From contig WHSZ01000008.1 in NCBI GenBank assembly GCA_009379845.1, positions 1-64,000 of the forward strand: 64,000 nt of DNA, in the 5' to 3' direction. A model generated the notes under the pieces. It had not been told where the DNA came from. It ran no database searches and saw nothing but the letters and a program-made list of their open reading frames with translations. Position numbers and translations under genes: made by a program. Source of the DNA: Pseudonocardiaceae bacterium (GTDB taxonomy: Bacteria > Actinomycetota > Actinomycetes > Mycobacteriales > Pseudonocardiaceae). This document shows, piece after piece, positions 1-8,725 of this stretch (the stretch's first letter is position 1; each line of letters starts with the position of its first letter).

Positions 1-689
1 GCGCGGTCGATCTCGTCGTAATAGCGCAGCAACGTGAACGAGGAAGCGGCCAGCCACAGGCCGGCAAGCGCGAACAGGGTTCGCCTGCTGATCGCCGGAA
101 GGTTACCCCGCCAGATATGCCGGAACAGGAACACCGCGAGGATAAGCGCGGCGACTCCGAAGAGCTGCATGAAAACGTTGTTGTAAACCTTTTCCGCGCC
201 CGTCTTGACCGCGTTGTACAGCGGGTTCAGCAGCCCGCCTTCCATTACCGTGTAATGCAGGGAGTTGGTGGCACCGACGATGTTCTTGCCGATGTTGAAC
301 AGCTGATTACCGGCCCAGGTGTCCATTGTGGAATCCGGGTCGGTGATGTTCTTCGACAGCATGCAGTTGTCGTCGTAGACGTGCCACACCATTCCGGCGT
401 AGCCGTAGTCGATGTAGGCGGACCCATCCTCACCGTTACCTTCGGCTGGGTCGAGTGCGCCGACCATGCCGGAGCCGGGGCGTTCCGGATTGGGCGCCTC
501 CCCACAATCCTGCGCCATGGCAGGAGGGGCGAGGGCGAGCTGGGCACCGATGATCGCGACAACGATCAGGAAGGCGGGACGCCGGCGCGCCCGGGAAGCG
601 GCCGGCTTGGGTCTTGCCCGCCGTCGCGCCGCACGGCGCAGCGCGACGGCTACCACCATCCCCAGTAGCGCGATCGTCACGACACCCAT
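1..689 (-). CDS. VirB6/TrbL-like membrane protein, partial (runs off the window)
   Basis: The reading frame opens with ATG at 687-689 and stays open to base 1, so the C-terminus is missing. About 229 residues are visible: a basic N-terminus with a first hydrophobic segment, a second hydrophobic stretch ending in an Ala-Met-Ala signal-peptidase-like site near residue 60, an extracytoplasmic part with two cysteines, then two membrane segments near residues 175-195 and 205-220. Its start overlaps the end of the upstream VirB4-like ATPase gene by 13 nt, which implies translational coupling. Position and topology suggest the polytopic VirB6/TrbL-like channel component of a type IV secretion-like system. 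The family call is inference from context; I recognise no diagnostic motif. Confidence 0.6.
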   Translation of the reverse strand, partial: MGVVTIALLGMVVAVALRRAARRRARPKPAASRARRRPAFLIVVAIIGAQLALAPPAMAQDCGEAPNPERPGSGMVGALDPAEGNGEDGSAYIDYGYAGMVWHVYDDNCMLSKNITDPDSTMDTWAGNQLFNIGKNIVGATNSLHYTVMEGGLLNPLYNAVKTGAEKVYNNVFMQLFGVAALILAVFLFRHIWRGNLPAISRRTLFALAGLWLAASSFTLLRYYDEIDR

Positions 690-3600
690 GCCGCGTCTTC
701 CCTGCTCTTTCCGGAGCGCTCGTGGTCACCGGGCTCCGCATCGCGGGATCTGCCATTGGAGGTGCCGCCGTCCACGTGGTCGTCACCACCCGCGTCGGCG
801 GTCACCTGCTCTTCGGTCAGGCCCATCTCCAGCTCGGCGGCCAACTCGAAGTCCGTCTCGCCGTCGCGCGGCTGTACGTAGACGTCGTGCGAGCCGGCCT
901 CACGCTCCGCGTGGGTCTCGCCATCCGCCGCGTCCAGTGCGGGTGGTTCGGCGGCCCGCGGCTCGTGCCCTGCCGAGTACACCGTGTCGCGCAGCGCGTC
1001 CGGAGTGGTGTCCAGGACGGTACGCAGGTGCTCGAGGTGCTCGCCGGAGAAGTCCGCGCGAATACGCTCCACCCCGCCCGCGCCGTCCGCGAAGATGAAC
1101 TGCCGTGGCTCCCTGTCCCGCTCGACGGGGCCGCGCTGCGCGCCGGGCCTGCGGCCGAGGCTGGCCACCACCTGCTCGTAGCCGACCCCGACCGGCACCT
1201 TCAGCAGCCGCAACGCGTCGGCCTGCGCGTCCTCGTCGTCCAGCCTGCCGACGAACACCGAGTCCAGCAGCGACACGAAACCCTGGATCTTCAGGAAGTC
1301 GGCGGGAAGCTGGGACGACAGCAGTACCCGGACGTTCCACTTCCGGGAATCCCGCGCGAACCGGTTCATCAGCACCCGCCCGGTCGGCACCTCGGACAGG
1401 AAGAACGCCTCGTCGATCCACACGCCCTTGCGCAGGTCCTTCGGCTTCTCGTACACCGAACGCTGGGTCAGCCACGCCGCGAGGTTGAGCATCTCCACGC
1501 CCAGCGCCTCCGCGTCGGTCCAGTGCTCCCTGCCGACGCCGTCCTTCGGCAGGGTCAGCCCGGCCATGGTGAGCACGGTGAGCCGGTCGTCCCGGGACTC
1601 GGAGTACGGGTCCGCGCCGCGTTCCGGAATCAGCAGCGACATGCGCTCGCGCATCTCGTCGAGGAAATCCGCGACCACGACGGCGTGCTCGTGGTGCTCG
1701 CTCGCGTCCCTGCGCAGGGCCTCGAACACCTGGCCGGGGTCGGCGTCCGCGCGCCCACCGACGGCCCGCACGGCGCGCAGCAGCACGATCCTGGTCTGCG
1801 GCAACCGCGCGACCTCGTACGGCAACACTCCGGTCAGCACGTCCAGCACCAGGCGCCTGCGGGTGGCCCCGACCAGCGCCTTCTCCCTGCGCCAGGCACG
1901 CTCCGGGTCGTCCTCGTCCATGAAGTGCTCGAGCCGCGGCTCCGGCACAACGCGGTACGGGTTGAGGATCCCCGGCTCGGCGTTGAGCAGGTTGATCGGC
2001 CGCGCGTACGGCCGCAGCTCGGGCAGATCGCACAGCCTGGCCAGCGGCCCGGACGGGTCAAGCACGGTCCAGTACGCGCCGGCGCGCAGCGCCTTGTAGA
2101 GGATGCCGCCGCCGAGGAAGGACTTGCCTCCACCCAGCCCGGCGACCATCGCGGTCAGCCCGGAGCCATCCCTGATCTCCTGCGCCATCCACGGATCCCA
2201 GGCCACCGGGCGCCGGGTTGCCGTGCACGTCTCGCCGAGCAGCACACCGCGCCGGTCACCGACCTCGGCGGTGGCGGTGGGAACGGAGGCCGCGGCCCAC
2301 ACCACCGACCCGCGACGCAGGTACGCACCGGAGGCCAGCGGCTCGCCGGGGATGAACTCGCGGGCCAACGCGTACTGGGCCTCCGGATGCTCGATGGCGA
2401 CCTTCGGCTTGTAAAGGTCGAGCAGCTGCTGGGCCAGCTTCAGCGCGTCCCGCTCGGTCGGGCCGGAGACCGCGAGCCGCCACCAGGACCGCACCCTGGT
2501 GGCCAGCGCGGTGAATCCGGTGGTCATCTCGTCGTCGATCTCCAGCACCCGGGAGGCCTGCCGGGCGAGGGACTGGGGCGGTTCCAGCTCGTGCTCGTCG
2601 GTGTAGTGCTTGACCTGCGAGCGGACCTTGTTCATCTGCCGTTGCAGCTCGCCCTGCACCTCCTCGGGGCGGCGCACGTAGATCCGCGCGGACCACTCGA
2701 CCGAGCCGGGCAGCCGGTCCGCGTGCTGCACCCACGGGTCGTCCACCTCGGGGATCTGCAGCCCGTGCATCTGCCCGACGGTGAGCACCGCGAGGTTGCG
2801 TGAAACTCCCGCGTTCGACCCGGTGCGGCCACGCACAGTGACCGTCGGGGCGTACGGCTCGGCGTGCATATCGGCCGCGTCGGTGAAGCTGGCCAGATCC
2901 TCCGGCTCCCACGCCGCACCGGGCACGGCCGGCAGGTTGCGCGGCGCCGGCAGGCCGAGCGAGCAGGATCGATGCATCAGCCAGGACATTTCCTCTGCCG
3001 TCGCTGGCCTGCCCTCGAGGCCGGCACCGCCGACCACCTGATCCAGATACTCGACCTCGGAATCCAGCGCGGTCAGCTCGGCGTCAACGGCATCGGGGAA
3101 GATCTTGCGCAGCATCGGGGCTGCGCGCTCGACAGCCCGGTCCATCACCCGCCGGGTCTGCACCTGGACCCCGAGGTAGACCTCCTTCTCGGCCATCGAC
3201 CGGCCGAGAAGCTGCTGCTGCTCACCGACAAGGTAATCGTCGAAGGACAGCGCACCAGGGGAGTCCGGCAGGCGGCCAACCGCGTTGTGCACGTGCGCCT
3301 CGGCCCACATCCGGATCGGGTACGGCCTGGTGGTCACCCGCAGGTGCATCCAGCGACCCTGCAGTTCCGCGTACTGGCCGGCGATCGCCGCGATCAGATC
3401 CCGCCGCTGCGAATCCGAGCGGAACGACCAGCGCTGCGAGCTGAGCCGGTACCAGGCGTACACCTCGTGACCGGTGCGCAGCAGGTGGCCGTCGATGCTG
3501 CGGGCCGCTATCGACGGTGTGTAGCTCGGAATCGCCTGCTCACCGGGTAGCCGACGGTTGCGACGATCGTTGTTCGTGGACCTGCGCGCCTGCGTGTCGG

Positions 3601-3694
3601 GCAGTGCTTGGGGCTGCGGCGCATCGCCCGAACTCGCGAGCAGCCCCTGCTCGCGGTTGTGTCGGTTGCGCCGCCCGCGCCCTTTTCGGGACAC
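677..3694 (-). CDS. VirB4-like type IV secretion ATPase
   Basis: A 1005-residue protein with a GTG start preceded by a purine-rich GGAAGG tract. A Walker A motif (GLGGGKS) lies near residues 515-522, and a later acidic segment (KGVWIDEAFFL) looks like Walker B. The N-terminal half is the substrate- or partner-binding part typical of VirB4/TraC-family motors, which energise pilus assembly or substrate transfer at the inner membrane. The last 130 residues are acidic and low-complexity. It sits third in a minus-strand operon behind two small membrane proteins and overlaps the following membrane gene. Actinobacterial chromosomes often carry this module with no relaxase nearby; none is seen in this window. 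Confidence 0.75.
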   Translation of the reverse strand: MSRKGRGRRNRHNREQGLLASSGDAPQPQALPDTQARRSTNNDRRNRRLPGEQAIPSYTPSIAARSIDGHLLRTGHEVYAWYRLSSQRWSFRSDSQRRDLIAAIAGQYAELQGRWMHLRVTTRPYPIRMWAEAHVHNAVGRLPDSPGALSFDDYLVGEQQQLLGRSMAEKEVYLGVQVQTRRVMDRAVERAAPMLRKIFPDAVDAELTALDSEVEYLDQVVGGAGLEGRPATAEEMSWLMHRSCSLGLPAPRNLPAVPGAAWEPEDLASFTDAADMHAEPYAPTVTVRGRTGSNAGVSRNLAVLTVGQMHGLQIPEVDDPWVQHADRLPGSVEWSARIYVRRPEEVQGELQRQMNKVRSQVKHYTDEHELEPPQSLARQASRVLEIDDEMTTGFTALATRVRSWWRLAVSGPTERDALKLAQQLLDLYKPKVAIEHPEAQYALAREFIPGEPLASGAYLRRGSVVWAAASVPTATAEVGDRRGVLLGETCTATRRPVAWDPWMAQEIRDGSGLTAMVAGLGGGKSFLGGGILYKALRAGAYWTVLDPSGPLARLCDLPELRPYARPINLLNAEPGILNPYRVVPEPRLEHFMDEDDPERAWRREKALVGATRRRLVLDVLTGVLPYEVARLPQTRIVLLRAVRAVGGRADADPGQVFEALRRDASEHHEHAVVVADFLDEMRERMSLLIPERGADPYSESRDDRLTVLTMAGLTLPKDGVGREHWTDAEALGVEMLNLAAWLTQRSVYEKPKDLRKGVWIDEAFFLSEVPTGRVLMNRFARDSRKWNVRVLLSSQLPADFLKIQGFVSLLDSVFVGRLDDEDAQADALRLLKVPVGVGYEQVVASLGRRPGAQRGPVERDREPRQFIFADGAGGVERIRADFSGEHLEHLRTVLDTTPDALRDTVYSAGHEPRAAEPPALDAADGETHAEREAGSHDVYVQPRDGETDFELAAELEMGLTEEQVTADAGGDDHVDGGTSNGRSRDAEPGDHERSGKSREDAAWVS

Positions 3695-3791
3695 CGCCTA
3701 CCTACCTTCCTCGATGACCTGGTCAGTGAATCCGCCGTACTGGCCCGGCCGGCCTTTCGACGAGACGGTGGGTCGTCTCCCAGCTCCTTTC

Positions 3792-4175
3792 TCAACTCCG
3801 TTTCCGGCGGGGATGTGGCCGTTGCGTGCGCACCCGCACCCGCGTCGCGCTCACCGCACCACCGGTGCCGCTCGCACGCTCCCTCGGCGTGGTCAGCTCC
3901 CGTAACCACATGGTGGACACCGCACTCAACGGCCTTTCGTGGCTGATCCGTGCGCAAATGATTCTGGTCAGCGCGATCGTGATCACGAAAGCCCACGCCG
4001 TGGTGAAGAAGCCGAACCCGAACCCGAGCTGCCGTTCGATGGTCATCACGAGCAGGAAGATCGGAACACCCACTCCCCAAGCCACGTACCGCGCGCGCCA
4101 CGGAAACGTGGCCTTGGGCGGGCCGAGCCATACGGCATCGACCCGATAGACCTCGTCATCGGTCCTTATCCGCAA
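3792..4175 (-). CDS. PrgI-like small membrane protein of the secretion operon
   Basis: 127 residues from a TTG start (an ATG in this frame is absent upstream; AGGTGA lies a few bases before it). Two adjacent hydrophobic segments occupy roughly residues 30-75, followed by a basic cytoplasmic tail rich in Arg. In Gram-positive and actinobacterial type IV secretion loci a short two-helix protein of the PrgI family immediately precedes the VirB4-like ATPase, exactly as here (98 nt gap). Function within the complex is probably that of a VirB3-like membrane partner of the ATPase; that assignment is by context. Confidence 0.6.
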   Translation of the reverse strand: MRIRTDDEVYRVDAVWLGPPKATFPWRARYVAWGVGVPIFLLVMTIERQLGFGFGFFTTAWAFVITIALTRIICARISHERPLSAVSTMWLRELTTPRERASGTGGAVSATRVRVRTQRPHPRRKRS

Positions 4176-4208
4176 TGCAGGATCACCTGAGCCAGGGTCG
4201 ACCGGTCG

Positions 4209-4475
4209 TCAGCCACGGAACAGGCCGGCCAACCATTGGCCGATCTGCGGGCCGGCGTTCGTGACCGCGAGGCCGATGATCGCCAGTGCGACCACGACAC
4301 CCGCGAGCCGGCGCATCACACCGGCGTTGTCACCCTTGCCGCCGCCCAACCAGAGCAGCAGCAGCGCGACGGCGAGCAGAAGCAAGGGCACCGCGTTGTC
4401 CAGGATCCAAGCCCGGACACCACCGGTGCCGAGCTCGCCCTGCTGAGCGAGTGCCTCAAGGGCGAAGGCGGTCAT
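4209..4475 (-). CDS. Small two-helix membrane protein, possible VirB2/pilin-like subunit
   Basis: 88 residues, ATG start with GGGGAG about eight bases upstream. Two hydrophobic helices (residues about 25-43 and 55-75) are separated by a short Gly/Lys loop, the architecture of VirB2-type pilins and of many small T4SS-associated proteins. It is the first gene of the minus-strand operon that continues with the PrgI-like and VirB4-like genes, 33 nt apart. No sequence motif proves a pilin; the suggestion rests on size, topology and order. Confidence 0.5.
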   Translation of the reverse strand: MTAFALEALAQQGELGTGGVRAWILDNAVPLLLLAVALLLLWLGGGKGDNAGVMRRLAGVVVALAIIGLAVTNAGPQIGQWLAGLFRG

Positions 4476-4951
4476 CTCGAACTCCCCATCCCGTACTCCA
4501 TAAACGCGAGGAGTATTGCGGACCGGGGGCGCCGCGACGCCGCGGCACCACCGGCTGTCGTTACTGAGTACAACATGTTGCTGTCACCAGGGGTAGTGGT
4601 CAAAGCGCGCTCCGTAGGGTGAAGCGCCATTGCCAATCAGCACAGTACGTCGGTTCCCGGCCCGGTCGTTACCACCCCGCACCGGTGCGGGGCGAACCCA
4701 AATCACCGGATCTCCGCAACGTGCACGGCACCTCACCCACTCGCCAAGCCTTCGTTCACCCTGGGTGCCAGCTGATCCGACCGAACACCGTGCGCCCCAG
4801 TGAAGCATGCCCCGATCGGCGGCACCACGGAGCTAAGAGTAAGGCCCGGAAAAATCTTGAAATGGCCCGGCAGCGGCGCTCAACTTTGCCCCGATTAGGC
4901 GACTTTGTGGTAATCGTGCGCTCCACATTCGCGGGTTCAGCCGCCGGTTGG
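4476..4951. other. Intergenic region upstream of the secretion operon
   Basis: No coding sequence is convincing here: open frames on both strands lack starts with ribosome sites and have no recognisable protein. On the minus strand a TTGACC hexamer near 4600 followed by an AT-richer stretch could be the operon promoter. A perfect 18-bp palindrome lies at 4675-4692. The rest lies beyond the RNase P RNA 3' end and may contain its terminator. Confidence 0.5.
4675..4692. promoter_or_regulatory. Perfect 18-bp palindrome, possible operator
   Basis: CCCCGCACC followed by its exact reverse complement GGTGCGGGG with no loop. It has no T-tract, so a protein-binding site is more likely than a terminator. 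It lies about 200 nt upstream of the secretion operon start, beyond the candidate promoter. Confidence 0.35.
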
Positions 4952-5400
4952 GCGGACGAGTCGACATGTAAGCCGGATTCTGTCCCCGCCGGCAACACCG
5001 CCGACACCCGGGGTGCCTACGGCGGCCGTAGGGGGACGGCCATCCATCTAGGCCTGCCGTCGCCGGCAAGCTCAAGCGGCCTACCCGCAGGCATCGGGCG
5101 GGTCACCCTCAATCGCCTGCGCAGGAGCAACGAGGCTCCCTCTTGGCCTTGCTCCGGGTGGGGTTTACCGAGCCATCCCGGTCACCCGGGATGCTGGTGG
5201 TCTCTTACACCACCGTTTCACCCTTACCTCGGGCCGCGCTCGACGTTCGCCGGCGCGGCCCGAGGCGGTCTGCTTTCTGTGGCACTTTCCCGCGGGTCGC
5301 CCCGGGTTGCGGTTAGCAACCACCCTGCCCTGTGGAGTCCGGACTTTCCTCGGCGGTGGACGCCTCCACCGTCGCGGCCGTCCTGCCGACTCGTCCGCCG
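4952..5400 (-). ncRNA. rnpB: RNase P RNA (bacterial type A)
   Basis: The catalytic RNA that trims tRNA 5' leaders. Three hallmarks are visible on the minus strand: the conserved GAGGAAAGTCCGGACTCC block at about 5332-5352, the terminal helix formed by GGACGAGTCG near the 5' end (about 5388-5397) with CGACTCGTCC near the 3' end (about 4953-4962), and the 3' region with AGAATCCGGCTTACATG just before that closing strand. The length of about 450 nt suits a high-GC actinobacterial type A RNA. Ends are set from the closing helix P1 and could be off by a few bases. Confidence 0.95.
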
Positions 5401-5405
5401 GGCCC

Positions 5406-5411
5406 AGTGTA
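5406..5411 (-). promoter_or_regulatory. Candidate -10 box of rnpB
   Basis: TACACT on the minus strand ends about six bases before the inferred RNase P RNA 5' end, the expected distance for a sigma-A type -10 element. No good -35 hexamer is seen 17 nt upstream. Confidence 0.45.
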
Positions 5412-5456
5412 CGGCCGTGCCGCTGGCGCCCGAGCGGTGCGCTGTGCCGCCGTTCG

Positions 5457-6893
5457 CTACGGCGCGACCGTGGCTGGCGCGGGAGCCCGGAACAGCAGGC
5501 CAACCCCGACGGCGCCGACGGCCAGGATACCGGCGGCCCAGCCGCTCGCGGTGGCGAACCCGTGCACCGTCGCGGCGGCCACGCCTCCGCCAACCACGGA
5601 CGCGGTTGCGCCGGCTGCGATCGTGTTCAACAGCGCGGTACCGAGTGACGCTCCAACCTGCTGCGAGGTCGTGATGAACGCCGAGGCCACCCCGGACTCG
5701 CTGGCAGCCACACCGGTTGTCGCCGCGTTCAGCACGGTGGGCATGGCCAGCCCCGCGCCGAGGCCCAGCAGCAACTCGGCCGGCAGCAGCAGGCCCAGGT
5801 ACGAGCTTTCCGGGGTCAGCCAGGTCAGCATCAGCATCGCCGCGGCGAGCAGCAAGAGTCCGGTGATCAGCAGCGGCCGCGGCCCGGTACGAGCTGCGAG
5901 ACGCCCGGTCACCTGCGTGGACATCAGCACGTTGGCCGCCACCAGCGGCAGGAACGCGATACCGGCCCGCAGCGCTCCGTAGCCCATGATCGCCTGCATC
6001 TGGTAGGTGAGGAACAGGAACATGCCGAACATGCCGAACGCCGCGATGGCGACCGTCAGGAACGCGGCCGCGCGGGACCGCTCGGTGACCACGCGCAACG
6101 GCAGCAGCGGGTTCGCCGCGCGTGCCTGGCGCAGCACGAAGCAGGCGAGCAGTAGCACAGCCACGCCGAGCGGGCCCAGCACGAGACCGGACCCGAAGCC
6201 GCTGGTGGCCGCCTCGGAGAGGGCGTAGACGAGCGCCACGATCCCGGCACTGCCGAGCAGCCCGCTCAGCCAGTCCAGCCTGGTGCGGCGGTGCGCCTCG
6301 ACGTTCGGCAGCAGGTACCGGCCCGCGACGGCCGCGACGATCGCGATCGGCAGGTTGATGTACAGGCACCACCGCCAGTCCAGGTACTCCGTCAGCGCCC
6401 CACCGGCCAGCAGGCCGAGCGCGGCACCGGACATCATGATCGCGCTGAAGATCCCGAACGCCTTGGCGCGCTCCCTCGGCGCCGTGAAGATGAGCGTGAG
6501 CAGCGATATCGCGGACGGGGCGAGCAACGCGGCGAACGCGCCCTGCCCGACGCGGGCGGCGATCAGCGTCTCGGCGCTTGGCGCGGCGCCGCCGATGGCC
6601 GATGCGATAGCGAACCCGAGCGCACCGACGATCAAGGTGTTCTTACGGCCCAACCGGTCCGCGAGCCGGCCGCCGAGCAGCAGTAGTCCGCCGAAGGCGA
6701 GCGTGTAGCCGGTGATCACCCATTGTCGACCGGTGTCCGACATGCCGAGTTCTTGCTGGATGGCGGGCAGTGCGATGCTGACGATCGTCATGTCGACGAT
6801 GACCAGCAGCTGGGCCAGCCCGATCACCGCCAATGCCAACCAGCTGCCCCGGTTGGCGCGCGACCCGGTGAAAGCCGGAGCCGTAGTAGTCAT
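5457..6893 (-). CDS. MFS drug exporter, DHA2 (EmrB/QacA) family
   Basis: 478 residues, almost wholly hydrophobic with about 14 predicted membrane helices, the DHA2 layout. Motif A (GGRLADRLGRKN) follows helix 2 near residues 74-85 and a motif C-like glycine/proline-rich helix 5 is present. Such proteins export lipophilic drugs and cations by proton antiport. The ATG is preceded by AAGGTGA. The gene is divergent from a TetR regulator, with operator palindromes between them, so it is almost certainly repressed by that regulator and induced by a ligand that may also be an exported substrate. Confidence 0.85.
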   Translation of the reverse strand: MTTTAPAFTGSRANRGSWLALAVIGLAQLLVIVDMTIVSIALPAIQQELGMSDTGRQWVITGYTLAFGGLLLLGGRLADRLGRKNTLIVGALGFAIASAIGGAAPSAETLIAARVGQGAFAALLAPSAISLLTLIFTAPRERAKAFGIFSAIMMSGAALGLLAGGALTEYLDWRWCLYINLPIAIVAAVAGRYLLPNVEAHRRTRLDWLSGLLGSAGIVALVYALSEAATSGFGSGLVLGPLGVAVLLLACFVLRQARAANPLLPLRVVTERSRAAAFLTVAIAAFGMFGMFLFLTYQMQAIMGYGALRAGIAFLPLVAANVLMSTQVTGRLAARTGPRPLLITGLLLLAAAMLMLTWLTPESSYLGLLLPAELLLGLGAGLAMPTVLNAATTGVAASESGVASAFITTSQQVGASLGTALLNTIAAGATASVVGGGVAAATVHGFATASGWAAGILAVGAVGVGLLFRAPAPATVAP

Positions 6894-6948
6894 GGTGTCA
6901 CCTTGGGAAAGTGTGTGGAGTCCGTCCGCCCGGTAGGCTCAGGCAACA

Positions 6949-6980
6949 CCAGTTTACTTGCCGGCCGGCAAGTAAACTGG
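6949..6980. promoter_or_regulatory. TetR operator O1: 32-bp perfect palindrome
   Basis: The left arm CCAGTTTACTTGCCGG is followed directly by its exact reverse complement, ending at 6980. It lies between the divergent exporter and TetR genes. A perfect dyad of this length next to a TetR gene is best read as its binding site, positioned to control the exporter promoter. Confidence 0.8.
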
Positions 6981-7000
6981 CTAGCCGTAAGGTAAGCTAA

Positions 7001-7026
7001 AACTAGCCGGCCGTCAAGTAAATTGA
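7001..7026. promoter_or_regulatory. Degenerate second TetR operator O2
   Basis: Centred on GCCGGCCG, this dyad repeats the CAAGTAAA half-site of the 32-bp operator on its right side (7015-7022), while the left half is diverged (ACTAG instead of ACTTG). It ends about 22 nt before the tetR start codon, suited to autoregulation at lower affinity. Confidence 0.55.
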
Positions 7027-7047
7027 ACGCGTCTCAGAAAGGACGGG

Positions 7048-7611
7048 ATGGTGGTGCGGCGCAGCGACACCAAGGAGCGCATCGAGCAGGTGGCGCTCGA
7101 GCTGTTCGTGGAGCAGGGCTACGAGAAGACCTCGCTACGGGAAATCGCCGAACGGCTGGAGGTCACCAAGGCCGCGCTGTACTACCACTACCGCACCAAG
7201 GAAGACATCGTGCACGGCCTCATCGACGATCTGGTCGGCTCGCTTGACGAGCTGCTCGAATGGGGACGTGCGCAACCGCGCCCCGCGCAGGCGCGCGAGG
7301 AGGTGCTGCGGCGGTTCGCCACCCTCGTCGAGGGCCGGTTCGGACCGATCATGCAGTTCATCCAGCAGAACATGCCGGCGATGAAGGAGCTCGGCGTCAA
7401 GCACTCGCTCGGGGAGAAGTTGGCCGCGCTGTTCCAGTTGGTCGGCGCCGACGAGCACGACCCGGCCATGCAACTGCGTACCCGGCTCGCCCTGGTTGCG
7501 ATCCTGCTCAGCAACGCCCCGATGTTCGGGGCACCGCAGGTCGCCGACGTGTCCACCGACCTCGCACTGCAGGTAGCCCTGGAGCTGGTCGCCCCTCGTG
7601 AGTCTTTTTAA
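7048..7611 (+). CDS. TetR/AcrR-family transcriptional repressor
   Basis: 187 residues. The N-terminal 50 residues hold the TetR helix-turn-helix (TSLREIAERLEVTKAALYYHY), the rest is the ligand-binding helical domain. ATG is preceded by AAAGGACGGG. It faces the MFS exporter and probably binds the two dyads in the 154-bp intergenic region. The last codons (Arg-Glu-Ser-Phe-stop) are encoded by the left arm of a terminator-like inverted repeat that occurs again at another TetR gene in this window. Confidence 0.88.
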   Translation: MVVRRSDTKERIEQVALELFVEQGYEKTSLREIAERLEVTKAALYYHYRTKEDIVHGLIDDLVGSLDELLEWGRAQPRPAQAREEVLRRFATLVEGRFGPIMQFIQQNMPAMKELGVKHSLGEKLAALFQLVGADEHDPAMQLRTRLALVAILLSNAPMFGAPQVADVSTDLALQVALELVAPRESF

Positions 7612-7640
7612 GGGTTATAGCACCGAAAAAGACTCACGAG
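7595..7640. terminator. Bidirectional terminator-like inverted repeat containing both stop codons
   Basis: Perfect 15-bp arms CTCGTGAGTCTTTTT (7595-7609) and AAAAAGACTCACGAG (7626-7640) around a 16-nt loop. The tetR stop TAA lies at the left arm edge and the stop of the convergent RNase H gene (7634-7636) lies in the right arm. Both strands end the stem in a T run, so it can act both ways. Bases 7595-7624 recur identically, inverted, at 40592-40621. Confidence 0.7.
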
Positions 7641-8725
7641 CCTAGGTGGGAGGAATCGTTCACCAGGCGCACGGACGCCAGCCCGTCCGGATAGAACTCC
7701 ACAATGGACAGTGAGGCGAGGTCCAGGTGCAGCCGGTACAGCAGCGAGGGCCCCGCGCCGAGGCCGAGCCGGAGCAGTTGCTTGATCGGCGTCACGTGAC
7801 TGACCACGACCAGCGTGCTGCTCGGGTAGCGGGCGATCAGCTCGTCCGCGCCCTTACGCACCCTGTGCAGCACCGCGTCGAAGCTTTCCCCGCCCGGCGT
7901 GGGCACCGAGGAATCCCCCAGCCATTGCCGGTGCACCTCGGGGTCCCGCTCGGCGGCTTCCGGGAACGTCAAACCCTCCCAGCTACCGAAGTCGGTCTCG
8001 ATGAACCCGTGGTGCACGACGAGCTCGCCGCCGGTCGCGTCCGCGACCGCCTGAGCGGTCTGCTTCGCCCTCGACAGCGGCGATGTGATCACCGGCGCGC
8101 CGGGCAAGCCCTCCATTGTGGACAGACGTTTGGCCGCGAGTAACGCCTGCTGCTCGCCGATCGCGGTGAGCCGCACGTCGTCCCGCCCGGAGTACCGGCG
8201 CTGCGCCGAGCGCTCGGTTTGCCCGTGCCTGAGCAGCAGCATCCTGGTGGGCTCGCCGGTCGCGCCGGTCCAGCGCACCGGCGAGTTCGGCGCGGCCGTC
8301 GACTGATCCTGGCCGGGCGCGCCATCCATCGCTTCGTTGGCTAACCGATCGGCGTGCGCGTTACGCGCGCGCGGCACCCATTCGTAGCGCACCGTCTCGA
8401 ACTGCGCGGCCAGGTCCCGCGCCTGCAGGGCGAGCGGCCGCAGCTGCTCGTTCTTGATCTTCCAGCGCCCGCTCATCTGCTCGACAACGAGCTTGGAATC
8501 CAGCCGCGCCTCGACGCTGCCGGCGCCCACGTCGGCAGCCGCGCGCAGCCCGGCGATCAGGCCCTGGTACTCGGCGACGTTGTTCGTGGTGTCGCCAAGG
8601 AAGCCGCTGCGCTCGGCGAGCACGGTGCCGTCCTCGGCGCGCACCACGGCGCCGTAGCCAGCCGGTCCCGGATTTCCTCGCGATCCACCGTCCGCTTCGA
8701 CGATGACCTCGCGCGGCCCGGTCAC
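7634..8725 (-). CDS. Bifunctional RNase HI / histidine-phosphatase protein
   Basis: 363 residues from the GTG at 8723-8725, which overlaps the upstream stop as GTGA. Residues 1-135 are an RNase HI fold with the acidic set D12, E52, D76 and D126, which removes RNA from RNA:DNA hybrids. After a linker, residues 160-363 are a phosphoglycerate-mutase-like domain with the catalytic RHG triplet at 166-168. In Mycobacterium the counterpart (Rv2228c) has RNase H and alpha-ribazole/acid phosphatase activities, fitting the CobC-like neighbour. A longer frame extends upstream of the GTG but overlaps the preceding gene and is less likely. Confidence 0.9.
   Translation of the reverse strand: MTGPREVIVEADGGSRGNPGPAGYGAVVRAEDGTVLAERSGFLGDTTNNVAEYQGLIAGLRAAADVGAGSVEARLDSKLVVEQMSGRWKIKNEQLRPLALQARDLAAQFETVRYEWVPRARNAHADRLANEAMDGAPGQDQSTAAPNSPVRWTGATGEPTRMLLLRHGQTERSAQRRYSGRDDVRLTAIGEQQALLAAKRLSTMEGLPGAPVITSPLSRAKQTAQAVADATGGELVVHHGFIETDFGSWEGLTFPEAAERDPEVHRQWLGDSSVPTPGGESFDAVLHRVRKGADELIARYPSSTLVVVSHVTPIKQLLRLGLGAGPSLLYRLHLDLASLSIVEFYPDGLASVRLVNDSSHLGS

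Noticed and set aside
614-2803. Long plus-strand open frame (729 codons) under the VirB4-like gene
   Set aside because: It is a shadow frame typical of high-GC coding DNA; the antisense protein has ATPase motifs while this one is composed of low-complexity Arg/His/Gln/Val text without domains.
4619-5674. 351-codon plus-strand frame through the rnpB region
   Set aside because: It crosses the RNase P RNA on the opposite strand and has no protein family resemblance.
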